NCBI GenBank assembly: GCA_002869385.1
Contig: PKTB01000017.1
Span: 244,011-308,010, forward strand
Reading direction: 5' to 3'
Source: Marinilabiliales bacterium
GTDB taxonomy: Bacteria; Bacteroidota; Bacteroidia; Bacteroidales; ML635J-15
DNA length: 64,000 nt
Position 1 is the first letter of the stretch. Each line of letters opens with the position of its first letter. The notes under the pieces are model-generated. The model had not been told where the DNA came from. It ran no database searches and saw only the letters and a program-made list of their open reading frames with translations. Below are positions 30,292-40,944 of the stretch, in pieces. The translations under genes and the position numbers were made by a program.

Positions 30292-32349
30292 CTATTTTTC
30301 AATTCTAATTCTGGCATCTACAGCCTTAACATATTTAGAATTTCCTAATAATGGATTTAAATCCATTTCAAAAATTTCAGGTGCAGCTTCTACCAATGCA
30401 GATATTCTACAAATCTGATCTTTAAGAACTTCTTGATTAACGCCTTCTTGTCCTCTTACTCCTTCAATAATTTTATATTATTTAAGTGTCTTAATCATAA
30501 AATCTGCTTCATCTTTGGATACAGGAGATATCGAAGTGTTTACATCATGTAAAACCTCGATAAAAATTCCGCCCAAACCAGCTAAGACCATATGACCAAA
30601 CTTATCTTCATATTTAGCTCCAATAAAGACCTAAGTACCGGATAACATTTCACCCATTAGAACTGCATAAGTGTCTTTAATCTGCATCAATCTGTCAAAT
30701 TCTTTACGGACTGTTTCTTCATTCGTCACATTAAGAACTACTCCACCAACATCAGATTTATGAACCGGGCCAACAACTTTCATCACTAAAGGATATCCAA
30801 ACTCATTTGCAAATGCCAATGCATCATCAACATTTTCGACAACTCTTTCGAATGCTCTATCAATTCCTGCTGCATCTAATAGTTTAAATACTGAATCAGG
30901 GTTTAAATACCCATTTTCTGCAGAATCAATTACCTCGCGTACTGCAAGAGTATCTATTTTAGGTAATATTATTTCTTCTTTTTGAGGTGCTTCTGTTGCC
31001 ACTACTTTTGATAAAGCATCTCCAAATGTTACTTCATCAGGAAAATTTATTCTTCCTTTTTTAATAAAATGCTCTATCTCATCTTTAACATTAATTACAG
31101 AAGGCAAAATAGGATATATTGGTTTTTTGCATGATTTCATCTTTTCATCAAGAAGATCATAAACATCATACACAGGGAATAGTCCCGGGCTACCAAAGAT
31201 AACAGCCATTGCATCTATTTCATCAAAATCATTCTCACAGGCATCAATAATATGTCCAAGCTGTTCTGCTGTTCCTGTAGCAAGAAAATCAATCGGGTTC
31301 GCTACCGAGCTACCGGGAAATAATTTTTCAAGCAGTGCTTCAGCTTTAGGTCCTTCAATATGAGGGATTTCTAATCCGCCATTGCTTAATGAATCTGTTA
31401 ACATAACAGCTGGTCCTCCGGCGTGAGTAATTATAGCAACATTTTTACCTTTTGGTACAGGATGCATAAAAATTGATGCTACAGTTGCAAGCTCATCTCT
31501 ACCATTACATCTAACGATTCCTGCTTTTCTAAATAATGCTTCTACGGCAACATCTGGACTTGCTAAAGCTCCCGTATGAGAAGAAGCTGCACGACTACCA
31601 GCTTCACAACCACCCGATTTTATTGCAGCTATCTTTGCTCCTTTTCTAATCAGCGAAGAAGCATGCTTATACAACATTTGTGGATGATCAATATTCTCAA
31701 TATATAACAGTTTTACAGGCGCACTTTCTCCATGAACATAGGTTTCATCCAAATATTTTAATATCTGTTCAACACCTATCTGAGCACTATTTCCTACTGA
31801 ATACACACTTGAAAAGCGAAGTCCTTTTGGCACAGCTGACTCCATAATAAATACAGCTGTTGCACCTGAACCTGATATAAAATCAACTCCTTGTGAGTCC
31901 AAGCTTGGGATTGGTGTTGTAAATATTCCTGCATAGGTTTGATTTAATAAGCCAACGCAATTAGGGCCGATTAAACTTGCTCCCGCATTATCAATAACCT
32001 CAACAATCTTGCGCTCAAGTTCTGCACCTTCTTCATTTTCTTCACTAAAACCAGCTGATAAAATGATAATTCCTCCAGTCTCCTTATTTCCGGTTAATAC
32101 TTCTACTGTTTGTAGACAGAACTTTGCTGCAATTGCAAGTATTGCACAATCTACCTGAGGTAATTCTTCTACAGATCTATATGATTTAATTCCCTGAACT
32201 TCATCTAATTTTGGATTAACGACATATAAATCACCTTCAAAATTACTATCTAATAGATTTTTAAGGACTTTTCCACCAGGTTTTGCAACATCATCATATC
32301 CACCAACAACAACTACACTTTTCGGATTTAAGAGTTTATCATTTATCAT
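30292..32349 (-). pseudogene. NDP-forming acyl-CoA synthetase (acetate-CoA ligase family), in-frame TAG and TAA
   Basis: ADP/GDP-forming acyl-CoA synthetase with fused alpha and beta parts (685 residues), converting acyl-CoA, NDP and phosphate to acid, CoA and NTP. The N-terminal CoA-binding domain starts LNPKSVVVVGGYDDVAKPGG. The catalytic histidine region is AASSHTGALASPDVAVEALF. The C-terminal ATP-grasp domain begins near LLDAAGIDRAFERVVENVDD. A TAG at 30631-30633 (codon 573) falls in LSGT-stop-VFIGAKYEDKFGH. Relatives have Glu at that place as far as I recall (GTELFIGAKYE). A TAA at 30478-30480 (codon 624) falls in MIKTLK-stop-YKIIEGVRGQEG. The frame closes with TAG at 30292-30294. Both stops lie in the ATP-grasp domain, so truncation should abolish activity. 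The start MINDKLLNPK (ending 32349) is preferred. Confidence 0.88.
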
Positions 32350-32519
32350 AATAATTAGGTTTTTCGTTTGTTGCAAAGTTAAAATTTTAATTGTGAGAAT
32401 AAAATTCTCAAATGCTTTTTTTGAAGAAATATTACAACTATTTTATTATAGGGAATCTTATAACTATTGCTTGCTTAGTTTACCAATTTTAAAATATAGA
32501 AAGTCAGTAAAATAATTAC

Positions 32520-32527
32520 TAAATTTG
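32520..32527 (+). promoter_or_regulatory. -7 promoter element, TAAATTTG
   Basis: Matches TAnnTTTG 22 bases before the ATG of the VCBS-like gene. No -33 box recognised. Confidence 0.35.
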
Positions 32528-32549
32528 CTAAATAAAAAAAAACATACTT

Positions 32550-34307
32550 ATGAAAGCAAACAAAACTATAATCATAACAGGACTACTTCTTAGCTCTATA
32601 GTAATGAAAGCACAATTACAAAAAGCAGAAATAGGTACAAATTTAAAAACAGATATTATAACAATTGAAAACTCTTCATTTATTCGTTCATACAAAGCTG
32701 ATAAATTAGTTAACTGGCCAAAAGCATTTGAAAGTAATCAAAGCTTCAAAAATATGCGTGGTGTTTGCCTACAAGATTTGGATAACAATGGTAGCGACTA
32801 AATAATATTCGGAGCAAACGATTCCGTTTATGCTTTTTCCGGAGATGGAACCAAACTTTGGTCAAATAAAATACTAGGAACAGTAATCTATCCTCCAGCA
32901 ACAGCTGATATTGACAACGACGGAGATATTGAAATTGTTTTTATTACCGGAGGTGTCCCAAATAATGGACATATTCATGTTTTCGACCATCTGGGAAGTG
33001 AAGTTGAAGGATGGCCTCAAACCATTGATAATCATTGGTTAATATGCTCGCCTTCCTTAGCTGATCTAAATGCTGATAGAAACTTAGAGATACTTGTTGC
33101 TGAACGTGACACTCCGGGGCGATTACATATTTTCAATAATGATGGAAGTAATTTCTCAGAAAACTGGCCGGTAGAACTTGACGGCTACCCTGCTGTCACG
33201 CCTTCTGTAGCATATGATTATAAACACAGAGACAATAATGCAAACGAAGGACTAGTTAATGACCTGATTGTAATGTGTTCTACAAATTCACTATACACAT
33301 TCGATACTGAAGGAAATACAAATACCGGATTCCCGGTAGAAAATTCAGACACAAAATTATCATATCAATCACCTCTTATCTGCCATGAATGGGATAATTA
33401 TCAAATTATTGGTGGAACTCACGGAGATTTTCCTGAATTCTATTCTTTTAATCTACAAGGAGAATATAGTACAGAAAATTGGCCAAATCCAACAGCTGAA
33501 GACAGTTGGACGTATAATGCCCCATTAGCTATAGGTTTAGAGAATACTTTCGATTTTTATATCTTCTCTCAACCAGGTGCAGACGGCACAAGTCCATATC
33601 CTACAATCCATGCTTTTAATCCTGATGGGACTTATATTGATGGATTTCCTTATGAAAGAACTGATGGATTAGAAGGTTTTATTACAGCAATGTACTCAGA
33701 TGATCTTACCAAAGTCTATATTTTTACTTGCTCAAATATGAAAGATGTTGATGGAAATGGTTTTATTCATGCCTATATAGCTAATACTGATTTATCAGAT
33801 TTTACAGAAATAAGTGGTTTTCCAATACAGGTTCAAGGTTTTACTTTTATGAACGGGATAAACCTCGGTGATGTAAATAATAATGGAAAACTAGATCTGG
33901 TAGCATTAAGTTATGATCAAAACTTTGAACCTACCGACTCTATTCATATTAATATATTTGAATTAACAGATATTTATTACAATCCAGACTATTGTTTTAG
34001 TACATATAAAGGTAATAATCTGCGCAATGGCTATGTTACACCATTTGGTTTTAACGCAGACATTAACATGTCAGAAACAAGTAATATTAAGATATACCAA
34101 AGCTTAATAACTGAAAAACTAAATATAGAATCAGATTCAAGATTTGACGTAGAGATATATAATTCTTCCGGAGTTTTGTCTTATAAACAATCTAATTGTG
34201 AAAAAAAATGTATTTTTAGCTTCGAAAATTACAGCAAAGGCATGTATTTTGTAAAAATATGTCAAGACAATAAAACATATACATATAAAGTTATAAAATT
34301 GAAATAA
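32550..34307 (+). pseudogene. FG-GAP/VCBS-type T9SS cargo protein, in-frame TAA
   Basis: Exported protein of about 585 residues. It has a short signal peptide (1-22, VMKAQ), then propeller-type repeats built on acidic turns (CLQDLDNNGSD, TADIDNDGDIEIVFITGG, SLADLNADRNLEILVAE, GDVNNNGKLDLVALS) and a Por sorting tail at the end (MSETSNIKIYQSL ... GMYFVKICQDNKTYTYKVIKLK). A TAA at 32799-32801 (codon 84) sits inside the first repeat, NNGSD-stop-IIFGANDSVYAF. Sister repeats carry E in that position (DGDIEIVF, DRNLEILV), so Glu is the likely original residue. The frame is open from there to 34307 with no frameshift. Confidence 0.8.
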
Positions 34308-34319
34308 TTGCAAGCATAT

Positions 34320-35141
34320 ATGAAACACATTATTATTACAGGAATTATACTTCTTTCTCTTTTTTCATTCTCATTTGCTCAGGTTGGAACAATGCAGGAT
34401 GATACTATTGTTAACTATATTGACATAAACAAAAAGAAACAGGGAAAGTGGATAAAATATTATGATAATGGTTCGATCCGTTATAAAGGATTTTTTATTA
34501 ATGATATCCCAACCGGTACATTTATGTACTATTACTCTAACGGTAATATAAAATCAGTTATGAATTATGATGATGATGGATATTCAACAACTGAAATGTA
34601 CTGGAAAAATAAGAACAAAGCAGCAAAAGGTTATTATAATCCGGAACGGCAAAGAATAAAAACATGGCATATTTATTATGAAGATGGTAGTTTAGCTTCA
34701 GTTATAAATTATGATATGCAAGGTGCTGCTGATGGTGAAGTAAAGATGTATTATCCCGGAACAAATCAACTTGTACTACATTGTTTTTATGAAAACGGCA
34801 AAAAACATGGTCATTACATAAAGTATTTTGATAGTGGGCTTGTACATGAAGAAGGTGATTACAAAAACGGCCTAAAAGTTGGAATTTGGAAACTCTACTC
34901 TCCTGAAGGAGACCTTGAAGAAGAAGGACCTTTTGTTGATGGTATACGTAATGGTGATTGGATTGTTTATATGGATGACCCAAAAGGAGACACTGTGAAT
35001 TATACTCATGGTCGTCCAGACAATTATGACGAGCAAATGGAGTTATGGCGTAAAAAAGAAGAATGGGCAAGTGAGCATCAAGATCAATTCAGACAACCCG
35101 AAGATTATCTTGATAACCCTATAGAGTTCTTCAAGCCTTAA
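34320..35141 (+). CDS. MORN-repeat / YwqK-like exported protein
   Basis: Protein of about 273 residues with a signal peptide (MKHIIITGIILLSLFSFSFAQ). It carries a series of MORN-like repeats: KQGKWIKYYDNGSIRYKGFF, DIPTGTFMYYYSNGNIK, KHGHYIKYFDSGLVHEEGDY, KVGIWKLYSPEGDLEEEGPF, RNGDWIVYMDD. This architecture is common in Bacteroidota and annotated as toxin-antitoxin YwqK-like, though no toxin is nearby. It starts 12 bases after the preceding gene. Function unknown. Confidence 0.75.
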   Translation: MKHIIITGIILLSLFSFSFAQVGTMQDDTIVNYIDINKKKQGKWIKYYDNGSIRYKGFFINDIPTGTFMYYYSNGNIKSVMNYDDDGYSTTEMYWKNKNKAAKGYYNPERQRIKTWHIYYEDGSLASVINYDMQGAADGEVKMYYPGTNQLVLHCFYENGKKHGHYIKYFDSGLVHEEGDYKNGLKVGIWKLYSPEGDLEEEGPFVDGIRNGDWIVYMDDPKGDTVNYTHGRPDNYDEQMELWRKKEEWASEHQDQFRQPEDYLDNPIEFFKP

Positions 35142-35185
35142 AACGTGAACAACCCTTACGGAAACTGGTAGAAAGTATCATCCAT

Positions 35186-36298
35186 ATGAATCCTGAATTA
35201 AATTCAGATAAAAACAATACAGTTCTGCTCGCAATGAGTGGTGGAACTGATAGTTCTGTTGCTGCTATATTACTGCAAAACAAAAATTATCAGCTTAAAG
35301 GTATGACATTCCGCTACTACGACAGTATATCGAAAGCTTGTATGGAAAAAGAAACCGGTTGCTGTAGCGTTGATTCAATATTTGAAGCAAAAAAACTAGC
35401 TGAAAATCTGGGTTTTTCTCATGAAATATTAGACATTAGAGAAGAATTTGACAATACTGTCATTAATGATTTTATTAACCAATATCTTTCCGGATTAACC
35501 CCTAACCCTTGTGTCGTTTGCAATAAAGTTATTAAATGGGGAAGAATGATTAAAGAAGCTGATAGGCTTAATTGTGATTTTTTGGCAACCGGTCATTATG
35601 CTCAGATAATTTACGAAAACGGAAGATATTTCATTCGAAAAGGAGCCGACGAAAATAAAGACCAATCCTACTTTCTTTGGACATTAAGCCAGGATAATCT
35701 TTCACGTACAATTTTCCCTTTAGGATACCTTACCAAAGACCAAGTCAGGGAAATTGCCAGAGAGAACAATTATGAAAAGATTGCTGATAAAAAAGAAAGC
35801 CAGGAAATTTGTTTTATACCTGATGATGACTATCGCTCTTTCTTAAGAGAAAGGATTCCGGATATTGATGATAAAATTGGCCCCGGGGATTATATCGACA
35901 CCGAAGGGGAAATCATTGGTCAACATAACGGATATCCATTTTACACAATCGGGCAAAGAAAGGGGTTGAACATTGCTATGGGGTATCCTGTTTATGTTTT
36001 AAATATTGATGCTGAAACAAATACAATTACGCTTGGCAAACGAGAAGAGCTGTTAAGCACTGAACTTGAAATAGAAAGCATCAACTTAATGAAATATGAA
36101 AGTATTCCTGAAAATATGAAAGCCGTTTGTAAAATCAGATATAATAATCGTGGTGAGGAATGTATTATTAATCAAATTGATAATAAAATAACTATCAAAT
36201 TCCTTAATCCGGTTTCAGCAATAACTCCAGGACAATCAGCAGTTATATATGAAGGTGAAGATATTATAGCCGGTGGTATTATTTCAAAAATTTTGTAA
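35186..36298 (+). CDS. mnmA: tRNA-uridine 2-sulfurtransferase
   Basis: MnmA (370 residues) thiolates U34 of Lys, Glu and Gln tRNAs. The PP-loop reads LLAMSGGTDSSVAAILL. Catalytic cysteines are in TPNPCVVCNKVIKWG and SQEICFIPDDDYRSF. The GQRKGLNIAMGYPVYV segment and the C-terminal beta-barrel end are present. Bacteroidota often encode two MnmA paralogues; the CCSVDSIFEAKKLAENLG stretch is seen in one of them, so a second copy elsewhere is possible. A lipoprotein gene follows 9 bases later. Confidence 0.93.
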   Translation: MNPELNSDKNNTVLLAMSGGTDSSVAAILLQNKNYQLKGMTFRYYDSISKACMEKETGCCSVDSIFEAKKLAENLGFSHEILDIREEFDNTVINDFINQYLSGLTPNPCVVCNKVIKWGRMIKEADRLNCDFLATGHYAQIIYENGRYFIRKGADENKDQSYFLWTLSQDNLSRTIFPLGYLTKDQVREIARENNYEKIADKKESQEICFIPDDDYRSFLRERIPDIDDKIGPGDYIDTEGEIIGQHNGYPFYTIGQRKGLNIAMGYPVYVLNIDAETNTITLGKREELLSTELEIESINLMKYESIPENMKAVCKIRYNNRGEECIINQIDNKITIKFLNPVSAITPGQSAVIYEGEDIIAGGIISKIL

Positions 36299-36307
36299 TT
36301 TTGTTTT

Positions 36308-37003
36308 ATGAGACAGATTCTCATCATATTATTAGCACTTATGCTTTTATTCCTTTCATCATGTACAGAGGAAAATGACTCAAGCAATGATGTTTTTTGG
36401 GGTGATGAGTATTTCCCTTTACAAACCGGCAACACTTTGATTTATAAGATTACCGATATCTATATTGACAAACCATCCAATGTTTATGACACTAGCATCT
36501 ACTATATCAAAGAAGTGGTTGATATTCAATTATTAGACAATGAAAATGACACAGCATATCGCATAGAAAGGTACAGTAGAAATAATAATGATGAAAATTG
36601 GATAATACATAGTGTCTGGTCATCAAAAGTAACAGAAAATACAGCTGAAAAAGTTGAAGAAAACTATAGGCTGATAAAAATCCGTTTCCCTCTTAAAGAA
36701 GATTACAGCTGGAATGGAAACCTATACAACGAATTAGAAGATCAAACATTTACAGTTACCTCTTTTAATATTCCTTACACGACCGGTGAGTTCGCTTTTG
36801 ACTCATGTCTTTTTATATATCAGGATTCTTCCGAATCTCTTATCCATAAAGATATTTCATATGAGGTCTATGCTATTCATACAGGATTAGTTTATAAAGA
36901 AGAAACCTATATTAATTCGCAAGAAGTAATATTCGAAGTTCCGGTAGAAGAAAGAATTACAACAGGAACAATTTTCAAACAAGAATTAGTTGAAATAGAA
37001 TAA
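36308..37003 (+). CDS. Putative lipoprotein
   Basis: Protein of 231 residues with a lipoprotein signal peptide (LMLLFLSSC, Cys19). The mature part starts acidic (TEENDSSND) and is rich in beta strands (YFPLQTGNTLIYKITDIYID). The segment W-G-D-E-Y-F-P-L-Q-T-G-N resembles a recurrent Bacteroidota lipoprotein opening. No family assigned. It lies 9 bases after mnmA, probably in one transcript. Confidence 0.65.
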   Translation: MRQILIILLALMLLFLSSCTEENDSSNDVFWGDEYFPLQTGNTLIYKITDIYIDKPSNVYDTSIYYIKEVVDIQLLDNENDTAYRIERYSRNNNDENWIIHSVWSSKVTENTAEKVEENYRLIKIRFPLKEDYSWNGNLYNELEDQTFTVTSFNIPYTTGEFAFDSCLFIYQDSSESLIHKDISYEVYAIHTGLVYKEETYINSQEVIFEVPVEERITTGTIFKQELVEIE

Positions 37004-37035
37004 GCTTAGTCTACTTTTTAGCCTAAATAAGTGTA

Positions 37036-37043
37036 TATTTTTG
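37036..37043 (+). promoter_or_regulatory. -7 promoter element of the subtilisin gene, TATTTTTG
   Basis: Matches TAnnTTTG about 70 bases before the ATG of the S8 protease gene. No -33 box recognised. Confidence 0.3.
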
Positions 37044-37114
37044 TAATTCTTACTATCTTCGCGATACTCTTGCAACATTTTGCAAAAGAATACTGTTAAT
37101 AAAATAAAAAGCTA

Positions 37115-38773
37115 ATGAAAATCACAGGAATAATTATTGGATTATTTATAACAATATCCATTTTTGCTCAAGTATCTCCAAACAAATACTGCATTGAATT
37201 TACTGATAAAAACAATAATGGGTATAGTCTGGATAACCCTGAAGAGTTTTTAAGCGAAAGGGCACTCCAAAGAAGAGCCAATCAAGGAATACTCCTAAAT
37301 GAAACTGATTTACCTGTAACTCAGGCATATGTTGATTCATTAGAGTCTTTAGGTTTAGAAATTCTAAATGTATCAAAATGGTTTAATTTCGTTACAGTCT
37401 ACACTCTAGATAAGGAGCTTATTGACACAATTACATATTTAAGTTTCGTAAGTAGTTCTAATAAATATCAACCATTCCCTGAAGGTATAAGCAAGGAAGT
37501 AGATTCAAAATATAAGAAATCAAGAAACTACCCAATTGGTTTAAAGGCAGATGATTATTATAATTACGGAGATTGCGCAGTACAAATTAAAATGCATAAT
37601 GCCCACAATCTTCACAATGATGGATACAGAGGACAAGGTATGATGATTGCTATTACAGATGCTGGTTTTACTGGTTTGCCAGACCTCCCTTCATTTGATT
37701 CTCTTTATAATGATGGAAGAGTTTTAGTTACCAAAAACTTTGTATTTGGAGGTGATACTGTTTATGACCATAGTACACATGGGATGAGAGTTTTATCAAT
37801 ATTAGCTGCAAATTATCCCGGAAACCTTATTGGTACGGCACCTGAAGCATCATATCTGTTATTAATGTCAGAAGAACCGGCAACGGAGACTTTTATTGAA
37901 GAATTAAACTGGATTTCAGCTGCAGAATTTGCTGATAGTATGGGTGCTGATATTATTAACGTTTCTCTAGGTTATGTTGATTTTGACACACCTGAATTTA
38001 ATCATGCATACGAGGATCTAGACGGAGAACATGCTGCAATTAGTATCGGTGCGAAAGTTGCCTCCAGTAAAGGAATGCTAGTTGTTGCTGCTGCTGCTAA
38101 TAGTGGTGATGATGAAGACCACCCATGGATTGCTGCTCCCGGTGATGCAAAAGACATAATCACTGCAGGGGCTGTTTGGTCAGATGAAACATATGCCGGT
38201 TTTAGTTCTATAGGACCAAGTTATGACGGAAGAGTAAAACCAGACGTTGTTGCAATGGGAGGTGGTACTTATAATCAGGAATTAAGTGGTAATATCGGTA
38301 ATGGAAATGGCACTTCATTTTCAACGCCATTACTTGCAGGTATGATTGCTTGCCTATGGCAAAAATATCCTGAAAAGACAAATATGGAAATAATCGATGC
38401 CGTACAAAAATCAGGACATCTATACAACACTCCTACTATATATCTTGGATATGGCATTCCCGATTTTGATCTGGCTGGTTTAATACTAGAAAAAGGAGAA
38501 ATAGTTATTCCTAAAAGAAACTTCTCAGTATATCCAAATCCTTTCAAAGACACCTTCAACATTCAGTTCGAAAACAATCCGGGTGATTCAATTGAAATTG
38601 CAATAAGTGATATGAATGGTAAAAAAACATATCTATGGATGGAACATACTGCTCGCGAAAGTAATGTTACAATAAAAATCGATGATCTAAGAAACTTTAA
38701 ATCCGGTATTTATATTTTATATGTAAATTTCAACAATACAAGATACTCACTTAAACTTGTAAAATCTGAATAA
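37115..38773 (+). CDS. Subtilisin-like S8 serine protease, T9SS-sorted
   Basis: Secreted serine endopeptidase of 552 residues. It has a signal peptide (1-19, IFAQ), a propeptide region (FLSERALQRRANQGILLNE, typical of Bacteroidota S8 proteases) and the catalytic triad in AITDAGF (Asp), DHSTHGMRV (His) and GNGTSFSTPLLAG (Ser). A Por sorting tail starts VYPNPFKDTFNIQF. It probably digests extracellular protein and feeds the peptide catabolism suggested by the oxidoreductase genes. The next gene, xseA, starts directly at its stop. The frame is intact. Confidence 0.92.
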   Translation: MKITGIIIGLFITISIFAQVSPNKYCIEFTDKNNNGYSLDNPEEFLSERALQRRANQGILLNETDLPVTQAYVDSLESLGLEILNVSKWFNFVTVYTLDKELIDTITYLSFVSSSNKYQPFPEGISKEVDSKYKKSRNYPIGLKADDYYNYGDCAVQIKMHNAHNLHNDGYRGQGMMIAITDAGFTGLPDLPSFDSLYNDGRVLVTKNFVFGGDTVYDHSTHGMRVLSILAANYPGNLIGTAPEASYLLLMSEEPATETFIEELNWISAAEFADSMGADIINVSLGYVDFDTPEFNHAYEDLDGEHAAISIGAKVASSKGMLVVAAAANSGDDEDHPWIAAPGDAKDIITAGAVWSDETYAGFSSIGPSYDGRVKPDVVAMGGGTYNQELSGNIGNGNGTSFSTPLLAGMIACLWQKYPEKTNMEIIDAVQKSGHLYNTPTIYLGYGIPDFDLAGLILEKGEIVIPKRNFSVYPNPFKDTFNIQFENNPGDSIEIAISDMNGKKTYLWMEHTARESNVTIKIDDLRNFKSGIYILYVNFNNTRYSLKLVKSE

Positions 38774-40165
38774 ATGCCTGAGAATTCTCTCACATTATTA
38801 GAACTGAATCAACAAATAAAAAATAGCATTGAGAGAAATTTTGATGCTCCTGTTTGGGTAGTTGCTGAAATTAACAGCATTAATAAACATCGTAGCGGAC
38901 ATTGTTACCTTGAGTTTATTCAGAAATCTAACGATTATGACCAAATAATTGCTAAAACCAGAGCTACGATTTGGTCTACCCAATATCGAATGATTGAATC
39001 GTATTTTACTTCTGTTACAGGCTCAAATTTGCAGGCAGGAATAAAAGTAATGGTGAAAGTAAGTGTTGATTACCATGAACTTTATGGATTATCACTCAAT
39101 GTCCGTGATATAGAACCTGCATATACTTTAGGTGATCTGGAAAAAAGAAAGCGTGAAATCATTGAACGCCTTGAGAAAGAAGGCGTTTTTGATATGAATA
39201 AAGAGCTCGATTTACCTTTTGCAATTCAAAATATTGCAGTTATATCATCATCAGGGGCAGCTGGATACGAAGATTTTAACCACCAACTTGAAAGTAATAA
39301 ATACGGATACCAATTTAAAATTACTCTTTTTGAAGCTATAATGCAGGGAAATCAGACTGAGTCTTCTGTTGTTGAAGCTTTAAGCAAAATATTTGATTCA
39401 GAAATAAACTTTGATGTTATCGCTATACTTAGAGGAGGTGGATCAAAAAGTGATTTGAGTTTTTTTGATAATTATAATATCGCATATCATATTACTCAAA
39501 TTCCAATACCTGTAATTACCGGTATTGGTCATGACCGTGATGAATCTGTTTCAGATATGGTTGCAAACACAATGGTAAAAACACCAACAGCTGTTGCAAA
39601 TTTTATTATTGAACATAACTTACTTTTTGAATCTGAATTAATTGAACTGGGAGATCTAATAATATCAAATATTAAAGATACGATTGAAACACACGAAATA
39701 TATATTACAAACTTAAGCTTAGGAATTCATCGGACAAAAAAGATAATAAGCGATAAATATGAGTCATGCAATAAACTTTTTTATCGTTTAACAAACCTCT
39801 CAAAAAACAGGATTAATATCAACAAAACCATATTCAATGATTTTGAAAACAGAATAACAAATATTCCAAAAGTTCATTTAAGAGCTCATGAGGCTTCATT
39901 AGAAAGAATGCATGAAAGAATAATTTCAGAATCTCAGTATAGAATTTTAAATGCAAAACAAAAACTGGAAATGTATGAACAAAACATTAGATTAGTTGAT
40001 CCAAATAATGTTCTACGCAGAGGGTTCTCAATCACACGACATAAAGGAAAGGTAATTACAAAAAACTCCTTGTTGAAAGAGGGAGATATTATTGAAACTT
40101 TAATTGACGGTAAGAGACTCCAAAGTTCAGTAAAAAATAAAAGCAGTAAAAATGAAAAAGAATAG
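38774..40165 (+). CDS. xseA: Exodeoxyribonuclease VII large subunit
   Basis: Large subunit of exonuclease VII (463 residues), degrading single-stranded DNA. The N-terminal OB-fold (VWVVAEINSINKHRSGHCYLEF), the exonuclease domain (NIAVISSSGAAGYEDF, VIAILRGGGSKSDLSFFDNY, PVITGIGHDRDESVSDMVA, KTPTAVANF) and the coiled-coil C-terminal part are all visible. The small subunit gene xseB is not next to it. Instead a barrel gene overlaps its last 14 bases, so xseB must be elsewhere or missed. Confidence 0.92.
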   Translation: MPENSLTLLELNQQIKNSIERNFDAPVWVVAEINSINKHRSGHCYLEFIQKSNDYDQIIAKTRATIWSTQYRMIESYFTSVTGSNLQAGIKVMVKVSVDYHELYGLSLNVRDIEPAYTLGDLEKRKREIIERLEKEGVFDMNKELDLPFAIQNIAVISSSGAAGYEDFNHQLESNKYGYQFKITLFEAIMQGNQTESSVVEALSKIFDSEINFDVIAILRGGGSKSDLSFFDNYNIAYHITQIPIPVITGIGHDRDESVSDMVANTMVKTPTAVANFIIEHNLLFESELIELGDLIISNIKDTIETHEIYITNLSLGIHRTKKIISDKYESCNKLFYRLTNLSKNRININKTIFNDFENRITNIPKVHLRAHEASLERMHERIISESQYRILNAKQKLEMYEQNIRLVDPNNVLRRGFSITRHKGKVITKNSLLKEGDIIETLIDGKRLQSSVKNKSSKNEKE

Positions 40166-40868
40166 AATTGTAAAAATACTATTATTAGCATTTGTGTTAT
40201 TTATTTCTACAAATACATTCGCATGGAAACTTAGGACAGACACTCTGGTTTATGCAGGTGCATGGGGCGGTGCAAGTTATTCAAGAATAATGGGTTATAC
40301 AAGCACGACTTCTCCTCTGATTGGTAATGCGTTTGGTGTTAAATTCTGGTTACAACCCAAAAGGGAATTTAGTTTTAATACAGGAATTGGCTTTATCCAA
40401 AAAGGATTTATTTCAGATATTGAGTATTTTGACATTTACGCAAGTTCGGTTGGATACTATCCTACTAACTACACTTTTAACTACATAAACATTCCTATTG
40501 GATTAAATTATAATCTAGGACAAAATAAGTTCAATGTTTACCTCTCTGCCGGTATTGATATAGACATTTTATTAAAACAAGAAACCTTCTCGCCTACCTT
40601 ACCTGTAGAATCAAATGGAGTTGAGGTAGTAAACATTAATGCAGAAAACACTGACATGTACAAAAAACTAAATTTTGGTGTTTACATTGGAGGAGGTATT
40701 GAATACAGAATAAAACCAAATTTTACAGCATTTGCCGATATAAAATATATGCACGGGACCAACAATATTCTTGACGTAAATTCTATCTATAATCTAAAAC
40801 AAAGACCTGTAATTTTTGGCATAGGTATTAGAGTTGGAATACCTGTCACTATTGGGTATTATGATTAA
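40152..40868 (+). CDS. Outer-membrane beta-barrel (porin-like) protein
   Basis: Protein of 238 residues with a signal peptide (1-24, TNTFAW) and the strand pattern of a small Bacteroidota outer-membrane barrel (FSFNTGIGFIQKGFIS, YINIPIGLNYNLGQNKFNVYLSAGIDID, GVYIGGGIEYRIKPNFTAFADIKY). It overlaps the 3' end of xseA by 14 bases, in another frame. Function unknown. Confidence 0.75.
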   Translation: MKKNRIVKILLLAFVLFISTNTFAWKLRTDTLVYAGAWGGASYSRIMGYTSTTSPLIGNAFGVKFWLQPKREFSFNTGIGFIQKGFISDIEYFDIYASSVGYYPTNYTFNYINIPIGLNYNLGQNKFNVYLSAGIDIDILLKQETFSPTLPVESNGVEVVNINAENTDMYKKLNFGVYIGGGIEYRIKPNFTAFADIKYMHGTNNILDVNSIYNLKQRPVIFGIGIRVGIPVTIGYYD

Positions 40869-40871
40869 ATT

Positions 40872-40920
40872 GATGATAGAAGTAAGAAGATTAGAGTAGA
40901 CGGGAGCCCGAAGTCTTAAG
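40872..40920. repeat. Short intergenic sequence with CGGG-AG-CCCG dyad
   Basis: Between two convergent genes. It contains a GC-rich island CGGGAGCCCGAAG in an otherwise AT-rich gap, flanked by purine-rich AGAAGTAAGAAGATTAGAG. The composition recalls the intergenic element at 49516-49557. Possibly a dispersed intergenic repeat; genome-wide comparison is needed. Confidence 0.25.
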
Positions 40921-40944
40921 AATACTCTTCAATTAGTAATGTTG

